Shown: positions 54,089-64,000 of the stretch, piece by piece
Layout: each line of letters opens with the position of its first letter
Position numbering within the stretch: position 1 is the stretch's first letter
Assembly: GCA_039566865.1 (NCBI GenBank)
Contig: CM076955.1
Location: 16,413,501-16,477,500 of the forward strand
DNA from: Aurelia coerulea
Taxonomy: Eukaryota > Cnidaria > Scyphozoa > Semaeostomeae > Ulmaridae
Direction of reading: 5' to 3'
Length of the DNA: 64,000 nucleotides
The notes under the pieces: model-generated
What the model saw: the letters and a program-made list of their open reading frames with translations, nothing else
What the model was told of the DNA's origin: nothing
The model's database searches: none
Program-made: the position numbers and the translations under genes

Positions 54089-54389
54089 CCCGGGGAGGGG
54101 GGGGGGTTCATAACATGTTTAGGGTACGGGTATGTGCCGCCCACATGGGTGGGTTTTTGGGCCTAAAATTCTCTAAACAAGAGTCCTTTTTCGGCAGATT
54201 TTCCATAAACATGGGTGGGGTTTCGGTGAAATTCGCAAAAATGGTTATAATGGGCAGTTTTCCGCCAAAATTCGTCATAAAAGTGGGTATCAAAAGCAAG
54301 TTTCGGTAATTAGAAGAGGGTAGCTTTCTGAAAACCGGGCGGCAGACCCCCGTTCATCCACAAGTCATGTACCCCCCCCCCCCCCCGGA
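54089..54389 (-). mobile_element. G-end family element with 8-bp TSD, copy 6
   Basis: The duplication agatgaac/agatggac (54081-54088, 54390-54397) matches at seven of eight positions. The ends are CCCGGGGAGGGGGGGGGGTT and a C run ending CCGGA. The body is the inverted equivalent of copy 5. In this copy GGGTACGGGTATGTGCCGCC is the left box. One base change in the duplication suggests an older insertion than copy 5. Confidence 0.88.
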
Positions 54390-54397
54390 AGATGGAC

Positions 54398-55345
54398 ACA
54401 GAAGAAGAACAATTCCTTTCCTCTTCGGAATTTTGGGTCTGCACGTGCAGGCCATGAGAATCAAGCACAAGTGCGGCGTCTACTAGCCGTGATTAGCCTG
54501 TGTCCCAGACCACTTGGAAAGCATGTTGCGTCCATCAAAGGCTCTTTAAAGTTTTAGCAGAATATTTCAATACATACCTTGTGAATAAAATAAAGTTTAC
54601 AAGTTTGGCGGTCTTTGCAATAACAACATTGATCATTTTATAATGTTTATTGATGGATGTCGATTTACCAAATTATTAACACAATGAAACATGAAAAGTG
54701 TTCATAAAATTGCTCTGGAGTACCTGCAATATGATTTGAGTCTGCCGAAAACTGCTTTCTAATTTTGGATCTGTAAATATTGTTTGACCTTATTCCCGAA
54801 GAGAAATTGTTGTGCAAAATATAATAAAGTATTCCACCAATTTTTTCAGTAGTAAGTGAGCGAAAACTGTGCTGAATGACGTCCTTAGGTTATTTCTGTA
54901 GAATTTTTTTTACAGAACGCTTTTTTATCAGAAACTTGGATCAGCATTTTAAACTATAAAACTAAAATTATTTGCTCTAGGTTTTGCTTTAGAGAACAAT
55001 TTCTTGAAACAGGTAAAATGTAACATGGGTGCGTCAAACATGAAAATGTAACGTATGAGGAAGCGGAAGAGGTCACCCTTTATTCTTATCTTGTGTTATC
55101 AAGCAGAAAAGTCATAGTCATAAAATCGATGATAAGAAAGATAAACTCGGAATGTATAGTACAGTAATCAGACTCCAAAAAGGTGAAACTATGATTAGTT
55201 TCGATGATTCATTTCGTTAAAAGAAGCTGTCTGTAAGAAACTGTAGTAGAATCTTCCAGGAAATTGAGAAACTTTGCTAAAAGCGACCAGAAGAGGTTGA
55301 TTTAGAAACTTTTTGCGTTGACCGTTTCTCATTTTTTTAGTTACG
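54398..55345. other. unassigned DNA with a fragment of the AGTTTCTTA MITE
   Basis: TACAGAACGCTTTTTTATCA followed by GAAACTTGGATCAGCA (54911-54948) matches the start of 4426 and 30076; the rest is missing. TTAGCCTGTGTCCCAGAC at 54494 resembles the end of the 44-bp element. Confidence 0.5.
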
Positions 55346-55351
55346 AGTGGC

Positions 55352-56791
55352 CAGGGGCGCAACTATGGGGGGGGGTCCTGGGGGTCCAGACCCCTGCCCT
55401 TTTTTCAAAAGGGCAAAAAAGTGCCCTTTTTAGGGAGAAAATTATGTTAATTTGACGTATTATTGACCGGTATTTGTACGGGTTCTTGCGATGAAGTGTC
55501 AATATTTGTTGAATGCTTTCTTGAATTACCAAGATCTTGAACAAGGTTGGAGAATTCGCTATGCTTGAATTGGACTTATTTTTCCGAAATCATCAGCGAT
55601 TTTCTGAATGCTGAGGCTCAAAAACTTGCAAATACGGCTGAAAATGTCAAGAGATGTCTTACATGGCACATGTAAAAGCACTACAAATCAGATGCTCAAA
55701 GACAAGACTCATTTTGTTAAAAGAAGCCGTTGCAAGAAACTTTTACGACTCGGGTGAGTAAAAACAATCTCATTTGAAAGACCAGCGCTGTCTGGAAATC
55801 AAGGTAATGACATTGTTAATGTTCAAATTCATTTTACATTTGCCTGACTGAAATCGGCAACTTCATTCCAAAGTTTTCTCAAGAAACAAAGCCCCTTCAA
55901 CAAACCCTCAAAGCAGGCCAAAAATCTTGATCGAATTTTTTTCCTTGCAGCAATGGCTTTTACATGCATTATTAGCACGTTTAATCTCTTTGGAATTATG
56001 GAAGTGTCATTTCTCTCTCTGAGAGCATTACAGCACAATTCCGGGTGGCTTCGTCCTCTCAAGAGTATAACACAACAGGTGCTCATGCTTGTTGAAGTCA
56101 TCGCTGTGAAGCAGGAATATTAGGAAAAATTGATCGTCATTTTAGGCCAGCTTTAAAGGTTTCCTGAGGGGGCTTTTCCAGAAAATCCCTCACAATTTTA
56201 GAGCGGAGTGGCCGAATTTATTCAGGTAAATTCGCAAAAAGATTTGAACCTGTTCACCATTGAATGATATTTTTGGCAATATTTTCGTTCTCTTGTCCAA
56301 GGAGCAGTGGCCTTTCAAATTCTCACTTGGTAAAAAAATTGGCCCAAAATTGAGAAACCATACAACAAACTTCAGAGCACAGTTTCTTGTAAAAAGCGTG
56401 TACGAGCAGCCTTTTCAGTGTTTCTTGTCTGTCCTAGGAGGGTGTTTTTCATTCTATTCTAGTTTTGATCTCTTTTAAGATAGGCATTCTCCGATGATCT
56501 AGAGAGCGTGATTTTAAAAATGTTCGGGGGCAAGCCCCCGAATCCCCTCCCAGCTCGTTTCGTTCGCATTTCCTTTACCGTGTTCTAACTGCTTCTCTTA
56601 TGTGTTGACATATTTGTTTATTGATATGCTTTAGAGAGGTGAACATTAGAAAAATATCCCCTGATTTCTGCCTTCGCTTTTTGAGCTTGAAAAACTGACA
56701 TCCCAGGCGACACCACTTCTTGAAATGATATGGAGTGTGCCCTTTTTCTGGTTTGGACCCCTGCCCTGTAAAATTCCTAGTTGCGCGCCTG
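55352..56791. mobile_element. 1.44-kb hAT-like element with nested MITE
   Basis: The left end CAGGGGCGCAACTATGGG pairs with the right end complement CAGGCGCGCAACTAGGAA. The right flank agtggcta is matched on the left by agtggc (55346-55351), an 8-bp duplication missing 2 bp. GTCCAGACCCCTGCCCT near 55384 recurs in TTTGGACCCCTGCCCT near 56753, and CGGGGGCAAGCCCCCG lies at 56525. No transposase homology was seen in the frames. The CCRGGTG foldback 55750-56330 is inserted inside. Confidence 0.72.
55750..56330. mobile_element. CCRGGTG foldback MITE, copy 3, nested
   Basis: TCGGGTGAGTAAAAACAATC on the left and TTCTCACTTGG followed by TA on the right are diverged family ends. Inner GACTGAAATCGGCAACTTCA and GAGCGGAGTGGCCGAATTTA match copies 1 and 2. 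The left TA is not kept. It lies within the hAT-like element. Confidence 0.72.
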
Positions 56792-56883
56792 AGTGGCTAA
56801 GTGTTTTCAAGCAAAAATGTGATCACCAACAACCCAAACGGCACTGGAAAGTATATTTGGTTTGTTTTTAACTTGGTTCTTTC

Positions 56884-57058
56884 CATCGGCGTAGGGGAAG
56901 ATAAAATTTGGGGGGGCTGCCCGACAAAAAATCCATTGTTTGAGAAAATTTTGCCCGACTTGAGGCGGATTTCTGCCCGATTATGGCTGATTTTTGCAAA
57001 TTTTTCTGACCTTGGGGGGGCTGCAGCCCCCTCTAGCCCCCTATCTCCTACGCCTATG
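56884..57058. mobile_element. hAT-like MITE, CATMGGCGTAGG ends
   Basis: The exact duplication gttctttc (56876-56883, 57059-57066) flanks CATCGGCGTAGGGGA and TCTCCTACGCCTATG. The 175-bp body has GGGGGGGCTGCCCGACAAAA on the left, TCTGCCCGA-type repeats in the middle, and GGGGGGGCTGCAGCCCCC before the right end. Overlapping short frames are not supported as genes. Confidence 0.92.
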
Positions 57059-57066
57059 GTTCTTTC

Positions 57067-57805
57067 TTGTAATTAAACAATACAAACTCGAAATTCCACC
57101 AGAACGTAGAAACCATGATAAATCACTGAAGTTGGTGAAATGTGTTAGAAGTTTGGTACGAAACCTAAAGATCTCCGATCTTTGTTGGTCATCTTTGAAA
57201 ACAGAAGGTGAAGAAAACGCAGCAGATTTCTGCCCAGGCGAGCAAGGATTAATTTTGATTTAGGTCTGCGATTTGACAACCTCAAGAATAGATTTCACAC
57301 CTCTGCCGGCCATAATGTTTTACTCTCTCTTTAGTTCGATTTGATTGAGTTCACTCAGAGGTGTGAAGTGTATTCTTCTCAGAAACCTGAATCTTGTGTG
57401 TTACAAAATGTGTCCTTTTGCCATCCAAGCCCCAAGTCGAATATGACGTCAGGACACTCGACATATTCTTCCTACATATCAAAAAGGAGGTGTGAAGTCA
57501 TAGCTCTTCATTAGAATATCCATTGAAACAGTTTACACAAACCATTAAAATGGATACAATCTGTACAATAGCTTATTGTAACCAATTCTCTCATGACATT
57601 TAAGTACTAAGAGTATTTTTAACTCTAATTTCTCAATTCTCTTGCGAATTGTAATCAGAAGCCCGATTATCTGCTGTCCCAGGAGTCGGGCGACGTTGAG
57701 CTGTCAAAGGCACTCCAGCATTCCACAGCATACCGGAAAACCAGGACCCGAGACTTTCAGGTGGGACCCGGGACCCAAAGGTGGGACTCAAAGGTATTTA
57801 TCCAT
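57067..57805. other. unassigned DNA with a small foldback
   Basis: AGAATAGATTTCACACCTCTG (57285) pairs with CAGAGGTGTGAAGTGTATTC (57357) as a roughly 95-bp foldback. No gene recognised. Confidence 0.45.
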
Positions 57806-57813
57806 ATTTCTAC

Positions 57814-58306
57814 CCCGGGGGGGGTACTTGACTAGGGAAGTGACGGGGGTGTGCGGAAAACCTCTCCACACCCTGCACCCTGTCGCATAAAAAATAGGCC
57901 AAAAGTATACCCTGTCGCATAAAAATTTTGCCTCTCAAATACAGTGTAGAACGCAATTTTTGCTTGTGATACCCTGTCGCATAAAAATTTTGCCTCTCAA
58001 ATACAGTGTAGAACGCAATTTTTGCTTGTGATACCCTGTCGCATAAAAATTTTGCCCGCAAATACAGTGTAAAACGCAATTTTTGCTTGAGATACCCTGT
58101 CGCATAAAAATTTTGCCTCTCAAATACAGTGTAGAACGCAATTTTTGCTTGTGATACCCTGTCGCATAATTTTTTTACCTATTATAATACCCTGTCGAAT
58201 AATTTTCGCTAGATGACACCCTGTCGCATAATTTTTACCGCAAAAGGACACCCTGTTGAGCGGCACATCCCGTCAGGTCAAGTATGGGAGTGCCCCCCCC
58301 CCCGGG
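57814..58306. mobile_element. G-end family element with 8-bp TSD, copy 7
   Basis: The exact duplication atttctac (57806-57813, 58307-58314) flanks CCCGGGGGGGGTACTTGACT and the right C run ending CCCGGG. The boxes are GACGGGGGTGTGCGGAAAAC and GAGCGGCACATCCCGTCAGG. The body is a 60-63-bp tandem repeat. The 493-bp element is non-coding. Confidence 0.95.
57910..58200. repeat. 60-63-bp tandem repeat inside G-end copy 7
   Basis: CCCTGTCGCATAAAAATTTT starts at 57910, 57972, 58034 and 58094, with a degenerate fifth unit at 58157 and shorter CCCTGTCGMATAA units after it. Each full unit ends ACGCAATTTTTGCTTGTGAT. Minus-strand frames across the array are repetitive and not called as genes. Confidence 0.92.
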
Positions 58307-58524
58307 ATTTCTACCTGTAGTAGGACTTCAGGACTAATTATGTGTTGTTTAATTTATGTAATTATTCTTTTATCTAACTGTAGCCTCGTTTCTATCTGTA
58401 TATATAATGTAATGTTTTGTTGTATAATCAGTCAGTTTTGCACCTCAATCCGAGTCTCACGTCAATTCGACTTCGCTCTACTCATACATATACTCAAAGT
58501 AACAGGAACATCTTCAAGCCCTAT

Positions 58525-58605
58525 ACTACCTAGCATCCAAAGTTAGTTTCAGGACGCAGAGAGGCTAAGCTTATCGAAGCAGCGTCCTGCTCCTTCGATA
58601 ATAGA
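58525..58605 (-). mobile_element. SINE family 1, 3' fragment
   Basis: The complement reads GGAGCAGGACGCTGCTTCGA, TAAGCTTAGCCTCTCTGCGT and ends TTGGATGCTAGGTAG, matching the 3' third of 16818-17064. The tRNA-like head is absent, as expected for a 5' truncated copy. Confidence 0.8.
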
Positions 58606-58639
58606 GTCTAGAGAGTCCGGTACCCAGGCTATGGGAAAT

Positions 58640-58916
58640 ATAATTTAAGAAACTATTCATTTTTGACAAAGGAAATTCATAACATGTTTTTTCTTTAATT
58701 ACGGAGTAATGTCTAAACGAAGGAAAGGCTTCAAAAACTTTGGTTTGAACTGCTCATGAGGGCAAAGGTAGTGCACACGAAGATCGTCATGGGTCGAGCC
58801 TTTAAGAAAATCGTAAAAAACTCTTGAGTTCTGAAAATGTGATCATTAATTTTTAAGAAACTTTCAGTAATGGGTAATGGCCCGAATTCTTAGTTTCTTG
58901 TAAGAAAAAATACGTG
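58640..58916. mobile_element. diverged AGTTTCTTA MITE
   Basis: The right part TTAGTTTCTTGTAAGAAAAA and end ACGTG followed by TA (58917-58918) match the right end of 4426/30076. TTTAAGAAACT near 58646 may be the left interior; the left end is not recognisable. Confidence 0.55.
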
Positions 58917-58918
58917 TA

Positions 58919-61900
58919 TGCAGTCGGTTGCAGTTGGTCACAGCAGGGTCTGGGACACACAGGGTCTTGCTATCACACTCTACGTACTATGCACCACTCG
59001 CCATAACTGCACTACAAATGCTGAGAAATTATGTTGGGTTCCGCCTTTGGGTCCCACCTTATGGCTCCAGGTCCAGGTTTTCCGGTATTCCGCACTCCAC
59101 GAGCACTCCAGCTCCCATATCTTGAATGGTGTGAAAGAACACAATTGACTGAACAAAGCTCCCTTATTTCTGTCCTTTGACGAGTTTATTGACCTTGTGA
59201 ATCAGCTCCCTTGACGCTGCGGAGGCTTTTGTTTTCATTGCCAAAGGGTCGCCGCGACGAGACCACAGGAACCTTGTGAAAGAACAAAACTGCCTACTCA
59301 AATACGTCATTGTTAGCCAATGGGAAACGCCATTACTGTTTATGCAGTTGCCAAGGGATCATTGAAGCAATTGTAAATAGCGAAATTTGAATACGCGATT
59401 GTTAAACTAGTGCCCAGATCTTTGATTGAGAGCCCGTTCCAACAAGCAACCGGACAATAGAGGAAATCACAGTTGTAGAGTTGTGAACGTTACAAGCGAA
59501 TCGTGTGTTTTGAACGAGGAGATAGTAAATACTTGTGTGTAACTGCAGAGAACGGGAAGAACGTTATAAAGAGTTTGTGTACTTGCAAGTTGTTTATTTT
59601 TGAGTTATTGAAGTTTGTTTATGCAAAGAGATTTTATATTCCGACTGGAATTCATAAATGTGGTAAGTTTTTGCTTATGAATTTTAGATTTGGAGTTTCC
59701 ATAAAGTTGTGAAACAACTTTGCAGAAATGTTCACATATTTGGGAAGTTTTATCTTATCTGTAACTTCATCAGCATTTCCACTGTTAAATAAACGTCCCA
59801 AAAGCCATCGTAAGCACTATCTTTATTTGTCACCGCTGTTGCAAAATTTCCTGTTTAATTCCACGAAATAGAAATACCCACCTGAGTCACATTTGTGGTG
59901 AGGTTCAAGACTAGTACGATTCTATTTTAGAGTTAAGTATCAAAAGTTTTGTTCATGAATTGAAAATAATCGTGCGTTTCTTATCCAGAGATTTTCCCGA
60001 TTTTATTTGTTTGCTGTTGAAAAACAAACGTAAACAAACTTGGCACTCGATTTTAAGGATTCGTGAGACTTTTTAATCGCTTTAGTTACGTGATACTCAA
60101 GTTGGCGTTTTTATTTCTCTTATTAAAAGATTGTCAAGACTGAGAATCGTATCATGTTTTCAAGTCATTTTTGCGCAGAATCTTCAGAACTCAGAAGGAC
60201 TCAGTTGACACACATTTCAAATCAGATTCAGTCCGCGGTTTTTCGAGATTTTATTATGATCGAATTTTGAATAGGTAAAGATAGACAGGAAGGTTTGACA
60301 GTGTTAATAATTCATGCTTTTAGCTCGCATCGCACCCTCCATTTGTGAAATCCCTGATTGATAAATTTTTAAACAACCTCTCAGATTGAGGTTTTCGCAT
60401 TTGAATCAAATCTTGGCAAAGGGTATTGGGCATAGCAGGTCGAGTTCAGCATACAGGGCAGATCTTCTGGAGCTAGTGACACCCTTGATTTATTGAAATT
60501 GCCTGGGGTTTTTTGATGAGCAAAGTGCATAATGTAGTATTCTCAATAAGCTACGTTCCTATTGAGTTCCTATTGAGTATTGTTTCACCATATAGTGTAC
60601 GATCGAAGAAGGCTCAAAAACTGGTTTCAATTTGTTTTATCTTATAAGAATATCTGCTCCTGCATACTTGCAATATTCTTTCAGAGAACGAATTCAGTTT
60701 TAACGATTTTCAAGCATTGCTCATAAAACTACTATGAGATTTCTTCTACTACGCCCCCGAGAGGCTTATTTAGTTTCGGATGCTCCAGAAAGGGGGCTTA
60801 ATAGAGTAGAGAAGGGGGCTGAGTGGAGCTTTTACGGTAGTGAATTTTAGCTGACGATGTATTTATTGTATGGAGTAAACAAGGCTTTTTCAGAGAGTAA
60901 TTTGCTCCTCTAGCGATTGTATTTATAATGAGGATGATCGTTCCTGGGACATCCATAGTTGCGTCCTTTCGAGGGATTGTAAGCGATCCATCGCGGACAT
61001 TTTGAAAAAGTTGCATACATCTCTTTTTTGCCAATTAGAGTAGAGATCCGCATCGAAACTTCAAATTTGAACCTTTTACTCTCTGGCACACTGTGATGGG
61101 GATAACTACATCGTGGCCAATGTTGATTGCACGAGTGAAGGGTCAAGTCCTTCCCACCCTTATAAACAGTTGCTCCATTCACAAGTCAATCTGTACTATT
61201 TCCTTATTACCTCGCTGTTGTCTAAAGTGCCTGGAATTTATTTGCAATTGTGAATATTAATCTAGCTTTGCTGGGTTTTTCCTTTAATTTATGTGTGTTT
61301 TAACTATTCAAAATATGAGTCGCTATGCGCCACGGGATGTCCTTGCCTAATAAAACCTTTTTCGATTTGAAATCCAATCTCTTGCTATTTCCATATCTTT
61401 AGGTCAATGAAAATTTGAGACTGTCTTGAGCTTTGAATGATCTGTGAAGTGTGAAAGAACGTTCTATCAGTGTTTTGCACCACAAAACTGAATTGAAATG
61501 AAAACACCGCGATCCTCGTCGCATTTCTAAGTGGATCAGCTGTATGCCTCAATAAATAATTCTCATTCTATTTTAGTTTAAATGCAATTAAGATTCTGAA
61601 TAGGTTGGAGTAAGTGGAACCCCTGCAGTTTTTATAGTTCTGACCATGAAAAAGTCCTCTGCATCCTATGCATTCGAATTCAAACGGGGGATGCTCCCTA
61701 TCTCAGGCTTTGAATTCCACAGAAGTTAGCTGTCTCCTATTTACGATAGAAATCAAACGAACTTTACTTCATCCAGTGTTTCTCGTGTTATCTCATCTCG
61801 TCTCATCTTGGTTAGTTTCGCTATTGCAACAGAATTCAGTCCCTATCTATGAGAAATTCTTTTTGAAACGAGATTACTCATTGGTTTGTTGTAGGAGGTT

Positions 61901-62650
61901 CTCGACTCAATGACCCATGCTCGAATAGGGACATCAAACGTGCCTTTCGGGGTCTCTCGTCTTTTTATGTTCTCTGCGTGTGCAACTGAGTATATCATTA
62001 TAGCAAGATGTTAGAGAGACGTGAAAGGTCCATCTACCAACTTTTTCAGAAAATGCTATGGTAGTCTTTCACAAAGTCTAGAAAAAGTCAAAAGGCTTTG
62101 TAATTTTTGTAAGAAATCTAGGAAAATGTTGTGATATTGGCAGCATTATAAATTCTATGGTTATAAGCAACTCTCCCAGCGAAAAGGGAGGGATGTTTGA
62201 AAAATCTGGTTATTCTTGACGGACTTCATAAATGATAGGTTTGAGGAATGAAATTGGCATTTGGGGGTATGGTTTGATCTTTTTCTGGACTCTGGTCTTT
62301 CAGCGATAACGGCTAAAATCTCGAGCCATTTGCAACGGTTCTACAAATCACCCGGCCAATCTTACAAATCTCATCCCCCTGCCGCTCCTGATTCAGTTAC
62401 CTGCCATAAACATTCAGTGAGCTCCGAATCAATACGTTTCCTTTGAATTGTAAGTCGGATTAACGTTCTTCGAAAAGTTGGAGTAAAATGTTGTTTTCCT
62501 GAATGTTCAACGCCAAACCTCTTTTTCACATTTCTTTTCGTTGCATAATCTCAAAGTGCCAGCCCAAGGCTTTATTGTTGTCGTGCTACCCTCGTTACGA
62601 GACTCTCAAAAAGGAGACAAAAATCCTTTTTTAGAATCTGCTACACAAGG
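58919..62650. other. longest stretch without recognised repeat or gene
   Basis: About 3.7 kb shows only short frames. The minus frame 61182-60910 (KFEVSMRISTLIGKKEMYAT) and the overlapping 61034-60798 are the most protein-like, but have no recognised family or clear splice sites. This stretch is the best candidate for unrecognised host sequence such as intron or intergenic DNA. Confidence 0.35.
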
Positions 62651-62654
62651 AATA

Positions 62655-62833
62655 GACCGTTCAGCTATTCTACAGAAGGCCTGGAATCGAGCAATATCTT
62701 TACACAGTTTGGCATGAAATTGAGTTGGGTTAGTAGTTTCTTTCCCTGTTTTTCACAATCGAAGTTCTATAAGATTTATCAAAAATCAAAATACAGTTCG
62801 ATTCAGGCTCGTTTGCAGAATCGCTAAAAGGTC
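62655..62833. mobile_element. foldback MITE, GACCTTTTAGC ends, copy 2
   Basis: GACCGTTCAGCTATTCTACA at the left pairs with GCAGAATCGCTAAAAGGTC at the right; GGCCTGGAATCGAGC pairs with GTTCGATTCAGGCTCG. TA precedes the left end and CA follows the right. Copy 1 is at 11256-11427. Confidence 0.68.
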
Positions 62834-63896
<1,063 letters not shown>

Positions 63897-63898
63897 TA

Positions 63899-64000
63899 CA
63901 CGTCTTTTTATTTCAGAAACTTGGATCAGACCCTAGTACTAAAAGTTTCTTAATTTCACATTGAAATGTCTAATTTGTAGTACTAAATGTTTCTTAATTC
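63899..64000. mobile_element. TA-inserting MITE, AGTTTCTTA type, cut by window end
   Basis: TA at 63897-63898 precedes CACGTCTTTTTATTTCAGAA, then ACTTGGATCAGACCCTAGTA and AAAGTTTCTTAATTTCACAT, collinear with 30076 onward. The right end lies beyond the window. Confidence 0.8.

Noticed and set aside
57810..58141. Repetitive minus-strand frames (FYATGYHKQKLRSTLYLRG units)
   Set aside because: They cover the 60-63-bp array of G-end copy 7, not a conserved protein.
5253..58306. CRISPR array or bacterial defence locus from the regular repeats
   Set aside because: Repeat units are 60-114 bp with no spacer structure, there are no cas-like genes, and SINEs and LINEs show that this is animal DNA.

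Overview
The window looks like nuclear DNA of an animal. It is AT-rich, full of short repeats and truncated retroelements, and holds no intact protein-coding gene that I can recognise. The mix (chicken-repeat/L2-like LINE fragments, tRNA-derived SINEs, many short foldback DNA transposons, runs of G or C at element ends, a short TTAGGG run) fits a cnidarian such as a stony coral or sea anemone. That assignment is an inference from general character; no host gene confirms it. There is no operon, bacterial gene, CRISPR array or viral gene.

The content is a graveyard of non-autonomous transposons, many dated and bounded by target-site duplications (TSDs) readable directly in the sequence. Fifteen elements have 8-bp TSDs (hAT-like in length). 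Seven belong to a G-end family (5253-5888, 14875-15152, 19585-19875, 50144-50532, 51306-51598, 54089-54389, 57814-58306) that starts with C-x-C plus a G run, ends with the complement, and carries a subterminal ACGGGGRTGTGCCGC box. Five have CAGGG-type ends (13547, 18669, 48472, 55352, 56884). Two have TAGCC ends (20643, only 44 bp; 28493, 101 bp). One has CGAGGGGTG ends (23802).

A second large group inserts at TA. Four families share an iterated TTCTTA core (1436; 4426, 30076, 63899 and fragments; 17523; 11795, 32373, 38766). Others are long-arm foldbacks (11893, 15811, 21542, 50704, 11256/62655, and the CCRGGTG family at 5933, 35161, 55750). Elements at 20034 and 36314 have TAA duplications like PIF/Harbinger, and one at 27787 has TTAA.

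Retroelements are LINE reverse-transcriptase C-termini or 3' ends on the minus strand (3458-4300, 5085-5230, 13195-14160, 15675-15810, 49470-49870, 50945-51252) and plus strand (41620-41772), plus two tRNA-derived SINE families (16818-17064, 43938-44174, 58525-58605; and 6360-6552).

The most unusual locus is 24.2-28.3 kb, a 4-kb foldback. Its inner arms, 1.24 and 1.32 kb and about 97% identical where compared, each carry the same exon-like coding block in opposite orientation around a 112-bp spacer. Minisatellites (9.8-10.7 kb, 5.4-5.7 kb, 57.9-58.2 kb) and a 126-bp ATG microsatellite (63.1 kb) complete the picture. Nested insertions are common and let the order of events be read.
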